Assembly (NCBI GenBank): GCA_964527995.1
Contig: CAZGRP010000035.1
Location: forward strand, 1-42,166
Source: CAZGRP01 sp964527995
GTDB taxonomy: Bacteria > Zhuqueibacterota > Zhuqueibacteria > Oceanimicrobiales > CAZGRP01
Direction: 5' to 3'
DNA: 42,166 nucleotides
Every line of letters starts with the position of its first letter. The stretch's first letter is position 1. The notes under the pieces are model-generated. The model ran no database searches, was not told the DNA's origin, and saw nothing but the letters and a program-made list of their open reading frames with translations. The translations under genes were made by a program, and so were the position numbers. This document shows, piece after piece, positions 23,944-33,375 of this stretch.

Positions 23944-25581
23944 ATGAGAGGTCGATGTTGCGCCTGGTTGGCTGCAGCGCTGGTCTTGCTCTCGGCGGGT
24001 TCGACCGCTATTGCCCAGGAGAAGCGAGATCAAGCCGCCGTCGCCGACTCTTTGTCCGAGGACGTCCTCGATGCCGCCTTTCAGTTGTTGCTCGACGACG
24101 ACGAAAAGAAAGCCTACAATCTGGTGACCGACTACCGCGACAAGCTGCTATGGCGGGAGCGCTACTGGCGCGAGCACGATCCCACCCCCACGACACCCCG
24201 GAACGAACGCCGTGAAGAGCACTATCGCCGCATCCGCTACGCCCGGCAGTGGTTTGCCGGCTATGCAGCCAACAGGATCGGTGTCGACGACCGGGGTGTT
24301 GTCTACATCCGCTACGGTGAACCCGACTCCCGCTACCGGCAGGCCGGCACCGGCCCGATTCGCAGCAATGAAAGCTGGGCCTACAACATCGGCCCGGGGT
24401 TGCTCTTCGAGTTCGTGGAAATGGTCAGCGGCTATCAGCTTCGGGATCTCCAAGATGCCATCGTTGGGGTCACCGGCCGCCGGGGCCAGTATTTGTCGCT
24501 GCTTCTGGAGCTGTACCAGGGCCGAATCGACGTTCATCCGCGCTACGCCGAGATCTATCAGCGCCTGCTGGCAGCCGAACAGGACGCCGTTGGCCGCACC
24601 GGGGCGGTGACAACCATCAATGACACCACCGGCGAGGCGGTGGCCATCTCCCGTTCCGGCCTGATCAACGACACCTACACCGGCGACCTGGAACAAGTCG
24701 TGTCCCGGATCCAGCAGCGCATCTACGAGGAACGCACCAGGGCGCCGAAGAGCTACTTCAGCTACGACTACAAGGCCAAGCCGCTGCCGATCGTTTTTTC
24801 CTTTGCCAACTTCCGCGATCGTGGTTCCCTGGCCAAAGTGGAGTTGCTCTACGGCGTCGACTTCGGCAATTTGGGTATCCGCGGCGATCAGTACAGCGGC
24901 AATCAGGTGACGTTGAAACAACGACTGGTGGTGTTCGATGCCATGATGAGGCCGGTCGGCGGCGATAGCGGCACGGTACAGGTGCGGCCTCGGCAGGACG
25001 TAGCGGCACAACATCAATTCTACGTGAACAATGCGACGTTGCGGCTGAAGCCGGGCGGGTATCGGATCGCGCTCAACATCAACGAACCGAGCCGCCGCCG
25101 TCTCGGAATCTACAAGACTGCCTTCACGGCACGGGAATTCGCCACCGACCGGCTCGACCTCAGCGACGTGATCTTTTCGCATTTCATCCGCGAGACATCG
25201 GGCGACCAGATGCTGCGGATCGGCAAAGAGATTGCACCTTATCCATTCTCCAAAGTAGAGAAAAAACGTCCCATCTATGTCTACTTTGAGATCTACAACC
25301 TGACTCAGGATGATTTCGGTCAAACCGATTATCGCATCTCCTACACCGTAAGGCGAACCAAAGGCGCTAGTATTCTGGCGAAGATGCTCGGGGGAGAGGG
25401 CAAGGAGACACAAGTGAGTGCGACCTTGGAACGGTTCGGCAGTAGCGCGGATGTAGGCGAGTACTTGCAGCTCGATCTCAGCAAGCTTCCGACCGGCAAC
25501 TCTGTGCTGTTGCTCGAAGTTCAGGATGTGAATGCGGGCACCAAGGCGCAGGTGCGGCGGCGGTTCGAACTGGTACCCTGA
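23944..25581 (+). CDS. GWxTD domain-containing secreted protein
   Basis: The 545-residue protein has a signal peptide (WLAAALVLLSAGSTAIAQ, cleavage near residue 25). It then has the GWxTD-domain pattern found in FCB and acidobacterial genomes: LLWRERYWREHDPTPTTPRNE, EEHYRRIRYA, and later DDRGVVYIRYGEPDSR. The remainder is beta-rich with no catalytic motif I recognise. GWxTD proteins are of unknown function, usually periplasmic or surface-attached, and often sit beside TonB receptors or PorV-like proteins, as here. GGAG at 23932-23935 lies eight bases upstream. The 214-bp region before it shows no clear promoter or RNA. Confidence 0.82.
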   Translation: MRGRCCAWLAAALVLLSAGSTAIAQEKRDQAAVADSLSEDVLDAAFQLLLDDDEKKAYNLVTDYRDKLLWRERYWREHDPTPTTPRNERREEHYRRIRYARQWFAGYAANRIGVDDRGVVYIRYGEPDSRYRQAGTGPIRSNESWAYNIGPGLLFEFVEMVSGYQLRDLQDAIVGVTGRRGQYLSLLLELYQGRIDVHPRYAEIYQRLLAAEQDAVGRTGAVTTINDTTGEAVAISRSGLINDTYTGDLEQVVSRIQQRIYEERTRAPKSYFSYDYKAKPLPIVFSFANFRDRGSLAKVELLYGVDFGNLGIRGDQYSGNQVTLKQRLVVFDAMMRPVGGDSGTVQVRPRQDVAAQHQFYVNNATLRLKPGGYRIALNINEPSRRRLGIYKTAFTAREFATDRLDLSDVIFSHFIRETSGDQMLRIGKEIAPYPFSKVEKKRPIYVYFEIYNLTQDDFGQTDYRISYTVRRTKGASILAKMLGGEGKETQVSATLERFGSSADVGEYLQLDLSKLPTGNSVLLLEVQDVNAGTKAQVRRRFELVP

Positions 25582-25634
25582 GACTGCCGCCGGCTGTAGG
25601 CTCAACGGGCAACCGGCAAAAGGGCAAAAACCGC

Positions 25635-25663
25635 TTGACAAACTAAATTCCGGTCTGTATATT
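25635..25663 (+). promoter_or_regulatory. strong sigma-70-like promoter upstream of the TonB-receptor operon
   Basis: TTGACA (25635-25640), 17 bases, then TATATT (25658-25663), a near-perfect consensus. Transcription would begin near 25670, leaving a leader of about 480 bases before the receptor gene. Confidence 0.65.
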
Positions 25664-26151
25664 TTGCACACCTGAAATATTCACCGTTCATCAAGGTCGC
25701 GACACTCACCAATCCTTCGGATCGTATTTAGAAGCTTCTGGTCGTTCTTAACCTGTTGAAAGGCGCACGGGGATACGAATTCCGATATCCCACCCAATTC
25801 TTCCAACCACTCTGAACGTCCAGTAGACCTTGACTAGGCGCAGGCATTTTTACGCTTAGGCGGGGGCATATGAGGTTCCGTTCATCGTTTTAGGCAATCT
25901 GAACGAACACAGAGGACGCCAAGACGAGAAAGGTGATTGCCCCGAAAGGAGAGACAGGCTTCCGCTGTCTGTGAGCCTGTGGTGCGGGGGTGGTCTGTAT
26001 TCTCGTGAAACCGCTGGCGTCGGATTCGTATCGAGGGAGGAGACGGATCTGTGGGTCTCTGGAGGGTAATTTCAGAAAGGAGGTGAGGCGAAGCGCGCAC
26101 GGTAACACTTCTGTCCTGTTGATCACTCGACCTAACCATGGAGGAGCTAAC
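25664..26151 (+). other. long 5' leader of the TonB-receptor gene
   Basis: No protein gene fits here. An imperfect 22-bp palindrome (GGGATA 25770-25775, TATCCC 25786-25791) could be an operator. At 25952-25980 two stems exclude each other: AGACAG/CTGTCT (25952-25957 with 25965-25970) and ACAGGCT/AGCCTGT (25954-25960 with 25974-25980). AAAGGAGGTGA at about 26076-26086 is a full Shine-Dalgarno match with no start codon at a usable distance. The true ribosome site of the receptor is GGAGGAG at 26140-26146. Long structured leaders suggest post-transcriptional control, but I match no known riboswitch. Confidence 0.4.
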
Positions 26152-29100
26152 ATGCGATTCCTGCGAGCAAGATGGTTCGCTGTGCTGGTAACGACAGTCG
26201 CCTCTCTTGTCCTTCTGTCCTCGCTCGCGTTTGCTGCCAACGGTAAGATCACGGGCGTGGTGAAGGACAAGGATACCGGCGAACCCTTACCGGGCGCCAA
26301 CGTGCAGATCGTTGGAACGACCCTGGGTGCCAGCACCGACGTCCAGGGGCGCTACTTCATCTTGAACGTACCTCCGGGGGTGTACACGGTAAAAGCGTCG
26401 TTCATCGGCTACCAGTCCGTGCAGATCGAGAACGTACGCGTCCGCTTCGATGAAACGAGCACCGTGGATTTCGCGCTCTCGCAGAAAGTGATCGAAGTTG
26501 GCAAGACAGTCACAGTGGTGGCCGAACGTCCCCTCGTTGAGAAGACGTTGACCGCGACCAAGACCACCTTCGGCACCCGAGAACTCGACAACAAACTCCC
26601 GGTCGCCAGCATCAACGAAGTCATCGAGACTGCTGCCAGTACCTTTAACGGTTACATCCGCGGCGGCCGCATCTACGAGTCGAAAACGCTGCTTGACGGT
26701 GTCGACATCACGGATACCTACTTCAGCGGCGGCACGGGGGCGTACGGAGGCGAGGTAGGCCATACCTACCAGAACTACCGCCTTTCGGACGCGGGAGACT
26801 TTACGTCCGTGAGTATCAACCAGAGCTCGGTGCAGGAGCTGAACGTGTTCGCCGGTACGTTTGGCGCTGAGTACCCCTCGGCGTCGGCCGGCATCATCAA
26901 CGTCGTCACCCGCGAGGGCGGTCAGACCGTGCACGGGAAGTTGTTTGCGCGCACCAACCCCAGCAACACCACCGATCTTCCTGGAAAGAATCCGCTCTAC
27001 TGGGACTACAACTTCAAGGATGATCCGATCTACGGTCGCGGCTATGTGCAGGAAAAGGCCGAACTCGAAGCGACCGGCAACCCCGATGACCTCAGGAAGG
27101 CACAGCTCTTTACCTGGACGCCGCAGCGCGCCAAGGATGTCTACGGCTTCGACGCGAACGCCAACCAAGGGCTGGGTCGCAACACCGACGTAGAGGTCAA
27201 CGTGGGTGGGCCTCTGCTGGGAAGCAAGCGGGGTGGTTTTTTCATCACCAGTCGCTACTCGCGCAGCCACAAGCCGCTGCCCTTCGATCGCACCACACGG
27301 GTCAGCGGAAGTGCGAAGTTGCACTACTATCTCAAAGAGAACAAGATGAAGCTGACCCTCTTCGGGCAGTTGGAAGACGGCGGCAAGCTGTTCGATTTCG
27401 TCGACTGGAAGTACAATCCGCGCTGGAAATACTACATGGAAGGTGCCCCCCGGTACAAGGGCATGTCCTCTGTGTACTATGCCAAGCTCACCCATACGCT
27501 CTCTCCCAGGACCTTCTATGAGCTGCAGTTCAGCCAGAGCAACAAGGCAACCTGGGCGGGATATCCCGATGACAATGGCAATGGTCTATCGGAAGTCGGC
27601 GAAGAGGGCGATTTTATCACCTTCAACACCTTCTTCACTGACAAGAACGGGGACGGCAAGTATACCCCGGGCGTCGATGAGCCGGGCGATTGGGTCAAGT
27701 ACGTCGGCGGCGACGGAACCCACAACAGTGAGAACGGCTACGTCACCGGCGATACCACGCTGACCAATCGCGTCTTCTTCTACGAAGAGCTCGACAACAC
27801 CGCCCGTCTGGAGAACAAGCCGACCTTTGCCCAGAACGCCGGCTGGTATCGGACTGCGTACCCGCCGCCGCTTTACGTCAAAACGCGGCGGAACGTGTTT
27901 ACCGCCAAGTTCGACATCACCAGCCAGGTGACCAACAACCACCAGTTGAAAGGCGGCTTCCAGTTTCGCTATCACTGGGTGAACAACGACCGCAAGAGTT
28001 CGGAGCTCGGCGGGCTGGCCAATGCCTTCTATCCCATGAACAAAGTGCACTGGGACCCGCAGGACTTCAATCCCAAGGAGGTTGCCGCCTATCTGCAAGA
28101 TCGAATTGAGTTCAAGGGTCTGATTGTCAACATCGGCGCCCGCGTCGATGGCTACGACAACGACACCCGGTTTTTCCTGAACCCCTTCGATCCTTTCGAC
28201 TACGTCAAGGATGAGGCGGGCAATGTCAAAGACTGGAAGCTGAAGTTTGGCGACCGGGTCGGGTGGAAATGGTATTTCAGCCCGCGCGTCGGTGTATCGC
28301 ACCCGGTGTCGGATCGCATTGCCATGCACTACGCCTTTGGGCGTTACTTCCAGTATCCGAACTTCGCCACACTCTACACCGACTACAACCTGCGTGACTT
28401 CGTGGCTTCGCCGAGCACGCGCACCACTCGCAGGGATCAGGAACCGGTACGGTCGACCTCCTATGAGATGGGCGTCCAGTACGGTCTGACCAACGATATC
28501 GCTGTCGAGCTGACGGCCTACTACCGCGACATCGAGAAGTACAGCGCATCGAACTACACCCTGGTTGTGCCGGAAGGCAACTCCATCATCTTCAACACCA
28601 CCTGGGGTTACGCCGATGCGCGCGGTATTGAGATCACGCTCGAAAAACGGGCCAGCAAGTGGTGGGGCGGACGGCTGAGCTACGCTTTCTCCTATGTCAG
28701 GGCGAGTCAGCCAAGCGGTGCTTTCAGCACAGACTTCAACGCCTCCATCGACAGCACGCGCTATGCCGATCTGCCATGGATCAATCTCGACAGGCGGCCG
28801 CAGCGCGAAACCAACGTCACGGTCTTCGGGACCGGCGATCCGTTCTTCGGTACCTCGAGCCCGGTGTCGGCCGGCTTCGACCGCCCGCATCGCTTCAGCG
28901 GCACCCTGTTGCTCTTTCTGCCGTACGATATCAACATTTCGGCGGTTGGCAATCTCGTGAGCGGATTCTACTACAGGTCGGTCCTGAGGGAAGACGATCC
29001 ACTGGGGCTGCTGACGCCGGAATTCGATAAGTCGCCCTGGAACTACCAGCTGAATCTGCGCGGCACCAAGGTGATTCGTCTGCCGCAGGGCACCCGGATC

Positions 29101-29340
29101 AACCTGTTCGCCGAAGTGCGCAACCTGTTCAACCGGGACAATATCGTTGGTATTCAGAAGAACGGCCCACGTGGTACTTCGGCCGACTTCGACATCTGGC
29201 GTCTGGGTCCTGACGGCAAGCGCAACACCGGGGACGAGCAGAACCCAGAAGGCTTCATCCGGCAGCCTACGGACCGCTTCGGCCGACTCCTGTATACGAT
29301 GCCGCGTCAAATCTTTGTGGGCGCGGAGGTGTCGTTCTGA
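26152..29340 (+). CDS. TonB-dependent receptor with carboxypeptidase-regulatory-like N-terminal domain
   Basis: The 1062-residue protein has a signal peptide (VLVTTVASLVLLSSLAFA), then a CarboxypepD_reg domain (GKITGVVKDKDTGEPLPGANV, about residues 27-115). A plug domain follows (IRGGR, LLDGVDITD, FGAEYPSASAGIINVVTREG, about residues 145-260), then a long 22-strand-type barrel ending in VGAEVSF with a terminal phenylalanine. Such receptors import ligands across the outer membrane using TonB energy. An extracellular-loop-like stretch near residues 490-520 holds a calcium-loop-like DKNGDGKY. The ATG at 26152 follows GGAGGAG by five bases; the frame is open to 25990, but the signal peptide decides. 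It heads a block with the FlgD-tailed protein and PorV-like barrel. Confidence 0.9.
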   Translation: MRFLRARWFAVLVTTVASLVLLSSLAFAANGKITGVVKDKDTGEPLPGANVQIVGTTLGASTDVQGRYFILNVPPGVYTVKASFIGYQSVQIENVRVRFDETSTVDFALSQKVIEVGKTVTVVAERPLVEKTLTATKTTFGTRELDNKLPVASINEVIETAASTFNGYIRGGRIYESKTLLDGVDITDTYFSGGTGAYGGEVGHTYQNYRLSDAGDFTSVSINQSSVQELNVFAGTFGAEYPSASAGIINVVTREGGQTVHGKLFARTNPSNTTDLPGKNPLYWDYNFKDDPIYGRGYVQEKAELEATGNPDDLRKAQLFTWTPQRAKDVYGFDANANQGLGRNTDVEVNVGGPLLGSKRGGFFITSRYSRSHKPLPFDRTTRVSGSAKLHYYLKENKMKLTLFGQLEDGGKLFDFVDWKYNPRWKYYMEGAPRYKGMSSVYYAKLTHTLSPRTFYELQFSQSNKATWAGYPDDNGNGLSEVGEEGDFITFNTFFTDKNGDGKYTPGVDEPGDWVKYVGGDGTHNSENGYVTGDTTLTNRVFFYEELDNTARLENKPTFAQNAGWYRTAYPPPLYVKTRRNVFTAKFDITSQVTNNHQLKGGFQFRYHWVNNDRKSSELGGLANAFYPMNKVHWDPQDFNPKEVAAYLQDRIEFKGLIVNIGARVDGYDNDTRFFLNPFDPFDYVKDEAGNVKDWKLKFGDRVGWKWYFSPRVGVSHPVSDRIAMHYAFGRYFQYPNFATLYTDYNLRDFVASPSTRTTRRDQEPVRSTSYEMGVQYGLTNDIAVELTAYYRDIEKYSASNYTLVVPEGNSIIFNTTWGYADARGIEITLEKRASKWWGGRLSYAFSYVRASQPSGAFSTDFNASIDSTRYADLPWINLDRRPQRETNVTVFGTGDPFFGTSSPVSAGFDRPHRFSGTLLLFLPYDINISAVGNLVSGFYYRSVLREDDPLGLLTPEFDKSPWNYQLNLRGTKVIRLPQGTRINLFAEVRNLFNRDNIVGIQKNGPRGTSADFDIWRLGPDGKRNTGDEQNPEGFIRQPTDRFGRLLYTMPRQIFVGAEVSF

Positions 29341-29371
29341 GCTGCCGCAGTTCGTGGAAGAATCCGGTAGA

Positions 29372-29395
29372 GGTTGCCTTGCCACAGAGGCAGCC
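29372..29395 (+). other. intercistronic hairpin between receptor and surface-protein genes
   Basis: GGTTGCCT (29372-29379) can pair with AGGCAGCC (29388-29395), one pair being G-U. No T-run follows, so it is more likely an mRNA stability or partial-attenuation element than a full terminator. Confidence 0.35.
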
Positions 29396-29440
29396 GCAGA
29401 GCCATCGCTTGATTCTCATGTCTAGGCAGGAGATACACCT

Positions 29441-32056
29441 ATGAAGTCAAAAACGACCATCCCGATCCTTGTGGCCCTGCTGTTTTTCGCGTCGTTTGTC
29501 ATTACGACATTGATCGCGGAGGAGCCACGTGGGAATCTGGTTCTGGTGGCAGGAGAGACCTGGGGGACGTATCGGCCACCGAACCTTCCCAATGGTTGGC
29601 CGCGGCAGAATTATGTGGACGACCTGTCGCAGCGAGCCAAGAGTTTCGCAACCAACGGCAACTGGATTCACTACCAGTCGCGTTTCGTGAACAGCGGTAA
29701 CTTCGGCAACCCGGGGCTGAGCTGGCCCTTCGGCAAGAACATCGTCGATCCGTGGGGCGGGACTCTGGCCGGCATCATGTTCGACCCCAGCCCGGAGTTT
29801 GCCGCCGCCAACGCCAAGAACAACCCGCCCGCCGGGACCGAGAACTACTCCTACCTGATGTACAACACCCATCTGCCCGGCGCCGGCGATCCGAGCCGTG
29901 ACTACGTCTTCAACGGCAAGGCAAACGGCGGTGCGGAGTTCGCCGATGCCAGTCGCGACTATGTGGTGGCCGAAGCCGGCTGGCCGACAAATGTCGGCAT
30001 CGACGTCAAGTTGAAAGTCCACTCGCTCACCATCCCGTGGGGCAATGTGGACGACATGCACCTGGTGGAGATCGAGCTGTACAACACCGGTGAGGCCGAC
30101 GTCGATGGTGATGGGGTTGTGGATCTGACCAACCATCGGGTGCCGGCAGTGGCCTTCGGCTACGGCGCTGAGCCATTCTACATGATCATGGTGCAAAACG
30201 GCCGGCGCACGTATACCAACACCAACTCCCGGTACCGCGGTTTCGGCCAGGATCTGACCCCGTCGACGGACGGTAATGAATCGCCCATCGCCTTCCAGTT
30301 TCACGGATACGGTTCCTTCAACGGGAACGAGAAGGAGGATGATCCGGGGGTGGGCAACCGAATCGGTTATCATGATATCTTCTACGGGTACGGCTTCGCT
30401 GGTGCTCTGAAGTGGGACGAAGCGACGCAGAGCTGGGTGGAGAAGAAGCTGGCCTTCCGGCGCAACGGCGAAGAGATCGTTCCGGCGGTCGGTGTCGGCG
30501 ATGCTCAGCGCGGCTGGTTTACGACCTGGCAAAGCACGCAGAACAACGTCTACGAGCCGAACAACCCGGAGGCCTTTTTCCGGACCATCGTCGGCGCCTT
30601 CTACGCCGATGGCGGCAAGGGGCGTTCCGGATCGACTCTTGATCGCAGCCCGAACGCGAATCTCTTCGAATCCGGTACGCCGGGCGACATCACGACCTTC
30701 GTGCCCAAGGACCCGAGCCAGTGGCAGGAACCGGATGGTGCCTGGGAACGCGTGCCACCGGTCGATGTGGTGATCGACGGCAAGAACTTCGGCAAGAACC
30801 CGATCGATCCCCAGAGGGGACGGCCGCTGGAGCCCGGTGTTCTCACCCAGGGATTTACCACCGAGTACACTTTCAACAACGACTGGGCCCTGGGTGGTTT
30901 CGGACCGTTCTCTCTGGAAGTCGGCGAGAGAATCCGCCTGTACTTCGTTCGCGGCTTCGGCCATAGGCTGACCGGCCTGCGCCGTGCGATCCGTGCCGGC
31001 CGTGCGGTCTATGAAGACATCCGCGACAACGGCCGGATTACGTTGCTCGACTATGCGCCTGCCGTTCCCGACATCAAGATCACTGCCAGCGCCCGGGTGC
31101 GGCCGCTGATCGAGTTCGCTCCCGTGGCCGACGCCGACGGGTACAAGATCTATCGTGCCAAGCAGTGGCCGCCGTACAAATCGTACGAATCGGGTTTCCG
31201 TACGGTCAACCACTGGTGGAAGACGATGGACCCGACCAAGGAAGCCGAGCTCGAGCCTCTCAACCCACTGCTGAACATCAACAGCACCACGGGTCAGGCT
31301 CAGGGTGAGTCGATCCGCCGGGACATCAACGGCGAATACTGGGGGCCCTATGAGCTGGTCAAGGTCATCCCGACCTCCGAGCTGGAGAACTATCAGAACC
31401 CGCGCGCCGAGGACGCCTCGAAGTATCCCTACGCCTGGGAAAACGATGACCCGTTCACACTTCCGGGCCAGACCTTCTGGTACTACGTGGCTGCCTACAA
31501 GATGGGCAGGCCTGGTGGAGTGTACGACACGATCGAGGAAACCTCCCATGGCCTTATTGGTGGTGGTAGCCAGCAGGTCAACTGGGTGGAGACCGGAAAG
31601 GTGAACATGAACGGACGGGACGGCCTGTGGCACAATACCTGGCCGAACACGCCGAAGCATGCCTTCTTCCCGGATCCGAGTGATCTTGAAGGGCGCAAGC
31701 TTGTGGGCGCTCAGTTCGATCTTCTTTCGGCCCCGGTCGACCCATCTGCTTTGGCCCTGGGTCGGTCGAAGATCGTTGTCAGGCCGAACCCGTACAAATT
31801 CCGCGCGTTCCACGATGCTGCCGGAGAGAACAAGATCCTGTTCGCCAATCTGCCGCCGAGGGCCCGAATCACCATCCTCGATGTGTCAGGGCAGATCATC
31901 GACCAGATCGATTATCAGGCACCGACGCCCGCCAACGGCACCTTCTTCTGGCCGCTGTTCTCGAAGGATGGTACCTTCCTGGCGAGCGGTGTCTACATCT
32001 GGGTCGTCGAGCACGACCAGGGCAAAGAGACCGGCGTCTTCTCGGTGCTCCGCTAG
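29441..32056 (+). CDS. large secreted surface protein with FlgD-like C-terminal (sorting-type) domain
   Basis: The 871-residue protein has a signal peptide (ILVALLFFASFVITTLIA), then a long beta-rich region with no enzyme motif I recognise. It has many Trp/Tyr/Asn residues, a DVDGDGVVD calcium-loop-like segment near residue 225 and a fibronectin-like piece around ADADGYKIYR. The last 80 residues (VVRPNPY, ITILDVSGQIID, GVYIWVVE, VFSVLR) form a FlgD-Ig/type-A-sorting-like domain, as in type IX secretion substrates. AGGAGA at 29428-29433 supports the ATG. Its position between a TonB receptor and a PorV-like protein suggests a surface-exposed partner of the receptor, perhaps filling the role SusD has in Bacteroidetes; that is inference. 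Confidence 0.7.
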   Translation: MKSKTTIPILVALLFFASFVITTLIAEEPRGNLVLVAGETWGTYRPPNLPNGWPRQNYVDDLSQRAKSFATNGNWIHYQSRFVNSGNFGNPGLSWPFGKNIVDPWGGTLAGIMFDPSPEFAAANAKNNPPAGTENYSYLMYNTHLPGAGDPSRDYVFNGKANGGAEFADASRDYVVAEAGWPTNVGIDVKLKVHSLTIPWGNVDDMHLVEIELYNTGEADVDGDGVVDLTNHRVPAVAFGYGAEPFYMIMVQNGRRTYTNTNSRYRGFGQDLTPSTDGNESPIAFQFHGYGSFNGNEKEDDPGVGNRIGYHDIFYGYGFAGALKWDEATQSWVEKKLAFRRNGEEIVPAVGVGDAQRGWFTTWQSTQNNVYEPNNPEAFFRTIVGAFYADGGKGRSGSTLDRSPNANLFESGTPGDITTFVPKDPSQWQEPDGAWERVPPVDVVIDGKNFGKNPIDPQRGRPLEPGVLTQGFTTEYTFNNDWALGGFGPFSLEVGERIRLYFVRGFGHRLTGLRRAIRAGRAVYEDIRDNGRITLLDYAPAVPDIKITASARVRPLIEFAPVADADGYKIYRAKQWPPYKSYESGFRTVNHWWKTMDPTKEAELEPLNPLLNINSTTGQAQGESIRRDINGEYWGPYELVKVIPTSELENYQNPRAEDASKYPYAWENDDPFTLPGQTFWYYVAAYKMGRPGGVYDTIEETSHGLIGGGSQQVNWVETGKVNMNGRDGLWHNTWPNTPKHAFFPDPSDLEGRKLVGAQFDLLSAPVDPSALALGRSKIVVRPNPYKFRAFHDAAGENKILFANLPPRARITILDVSGQIIDQIDYQAPTPANGTFFWPLFSKDGTFLASGVYIWVVEHDQGKETGVFSVLR

Positions 32057-32119
32057 AGGAGCTGGGAAATCAACCGGTGCAACTCTGGTGTGAACGCGAG
32101 AAAAAGGAGATTGGGTGAT

Positions 32120-33136
32120 ATGTTGAGTATAAAGAGCAAGCGCAAGACGGTGCTCCTCAGCGTGGGCCTGGCGGCCGCCCTGGCTTTTGCTTCGACGGCC
32201 ACCGCCCAGGAGCGCAAGGCTGGCCTCAACGGCGCCGCCTTCTTGAAGATCGGCGTCGGGGCTCGCATGGTGGCCCTGGGCTCGGCAGCCACGACAGTGC
32301 ACACCGACCCGAACGCCATGTTCTGGAACCCAGCCGGAACGGTGCTCAGCGACGGTAAGACCTCCGTCACTTTCACGCACAACGAGTGGCTGATCGGGAT
32401 GAATCACGATGTCGCCGCGATCACGCACGACTTCAAGGGTCTGGGCACCCTTGGCATCGGCTTCATCCGGCTGGGGCTGGGTGGCATTCCCGCCGACCGC
32501 GATATCGCTCCGACCGATGAGGTGCGCTTCCTGCAGGTGGATCAAAACAGCGGCGCCACCTACGGTTTTAACGATATCGCCGTCATGGTGAACTTTGCAC
32601 GGCAGTTTACCGACCGGCTGAAGTTCGGCGCCAACTTCAAGATCGTCCGTGAGGAGATCGACGATGAAAGCGCCACGGCCGTAGCCGGCGATTTCGGCGT
32701 CATTTACGAGACGGGTTTCCGCGACTTGACCCTCGGTGCCCGGCTCAACAATCTCGGCGGTGACTTGGAGTTCTTCAACAATCGGGCCCCGATTCCGTTG
32801 AGCTTCGCGCTCGGCGCTTCGATGTCGATTGCCCGTGAGGAGAACACCAGGTTCACGGCACTCATCGATGCCTTCAAGCCGCAGGACGAACCGCAGTTCT
32901 ACTTCGCCGGCGGTGAATGGGCACTGGCAAACCGTCTGTTCCTGAGAGGGGGCTACAAGCTCGGGTTCTCTGGTACCAGGGATGATTTCGGCAAACAGAA
33001 CACCGATGAGGGCTTCTCCTTTGGAGGAGGTGTCGTCCTGCCGTTCGGAGACGCCATCCTTCACCTCGACTACGCCTTCACGGAGTTCTCGATTCTGGAC
33101 AACACCCATCGCTTCTCGTTTATCATCACGTTCTAG
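32120..33136 (+). CDS. PorV/PorQ-like outer-membrane beta-barrel protein
   Basis: The 338-residue protein has a signal peptide (VLLSVGLAAALAFASTATAQ, cleavage near residue 30) and the start typical of the PorV/PorQ (UPF0164) family, GAAFLKIGVGARMVALGSAATTV then DPNAMFWNPAG. It then has repeated amphipathic strands and ends in FSFIITF. In type IX secretion PorV shuttles substrates bearing C-terminal sorting domains to the attachment complex; PorQ-like relatives have less-defined roles. GGAGA at 32106-32110 supports the ATG at 32120; ten extra codons upstream are not needed. It follows the FlgD-tailed protein by 63 bp and is followed by a terminator. Confidence 0.82.
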   Translation: MLSIKSKRKTVLLSVGLAAALAFASTATAQERKAGLNGAAFLKIGVGARMVALGSAATTVHTDPNAMFWNPAGTVLSDGKTSVTFTHNEWLIGMNHDVAAITHDFKGLGTLGIGFIRLGLGGIPADRDIAPTDEVRFLQVDQNSGATYGFNDIAVMVNFARQFTDRLKFGANFKIVREEIDDESATAVAGDFGVIYETGFRDLTLGARLNNLGGDLEFFNNRAPIPLSFALGASMSIAREENTRFTALIDAFKPQDEPQFYFAGGEWALANRLFLRGGYKLGFSGTRDDFGKQNTDEGFSFGGGVVLPFGDAILHLDYAFTEFSILDNTHRFSFIITF

Positions 33137-33239
33137 CGGCTTCAACTGCCGAGAAGCAGCTTCCGTCGTAGCCGCTGCCGTGGCCAGTCAGGGCGGCAGG
33201 GGGTCGCCGGAAGCGGGTGAAGCCCGGTGTGAGGCTGTT

Positions 33240-33286
33240 GCGAAGGAGTCTGGGGCAGGTATTGTCCTGGGCTCCTTCGCGCTTTT
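33240..33286 (+). terminator. Rho-independent-type terminator after the PorV-like gene
   Basis: A perfect nine-base stem, GCGAAGGAG (33240-33248) with CTCCTTCGC (33272-33280), encloses an inner CAGG/CCTG stem and is followed by GCTTTT. The T-run is short, so termination may be partial. Confidence 0.55.
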
Positions 33287-33310
33287 GGAATTGGGCTTTG
33301 AGATGTCGAC

Positions 33311-33342
33311 CCGAAGGGACCGGGTGCGCGACGGCCCTTCGG
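33311..33342 (+). other. second perfect hairpin upstream of the FG-GAP protein gene
   Basis: CCGAAGGG (33311-33318) pairs exactly with CCCTTCGG (33335-33342) around a 16-base GC-rich loop. It ends 33 bases before the next start codon, so it may be a leader structure or part of a tandem terminator. Confidence 0.45.
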
Positions 33343-33375
33343 TCTGGAATGAATCCAATATGCAGGATGAGTGGG

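Noticed and set aside
25990..26151. N-terminal extension of the TonB receptor
   Set aside because: The signal peptide and GGAGGAG site place the start at 26152; the upstream residues are not conserved-looking.
29447..31813. 788-codon open frame on the minus strand opposite the FlgD-tailed protein
   Set aside because: No domain or signal, Arg/His/Val-rich composition, and the plus-strand protein has a signal peptide and recognisable tail. Long antisense frames are common in this GC-rich sequence.
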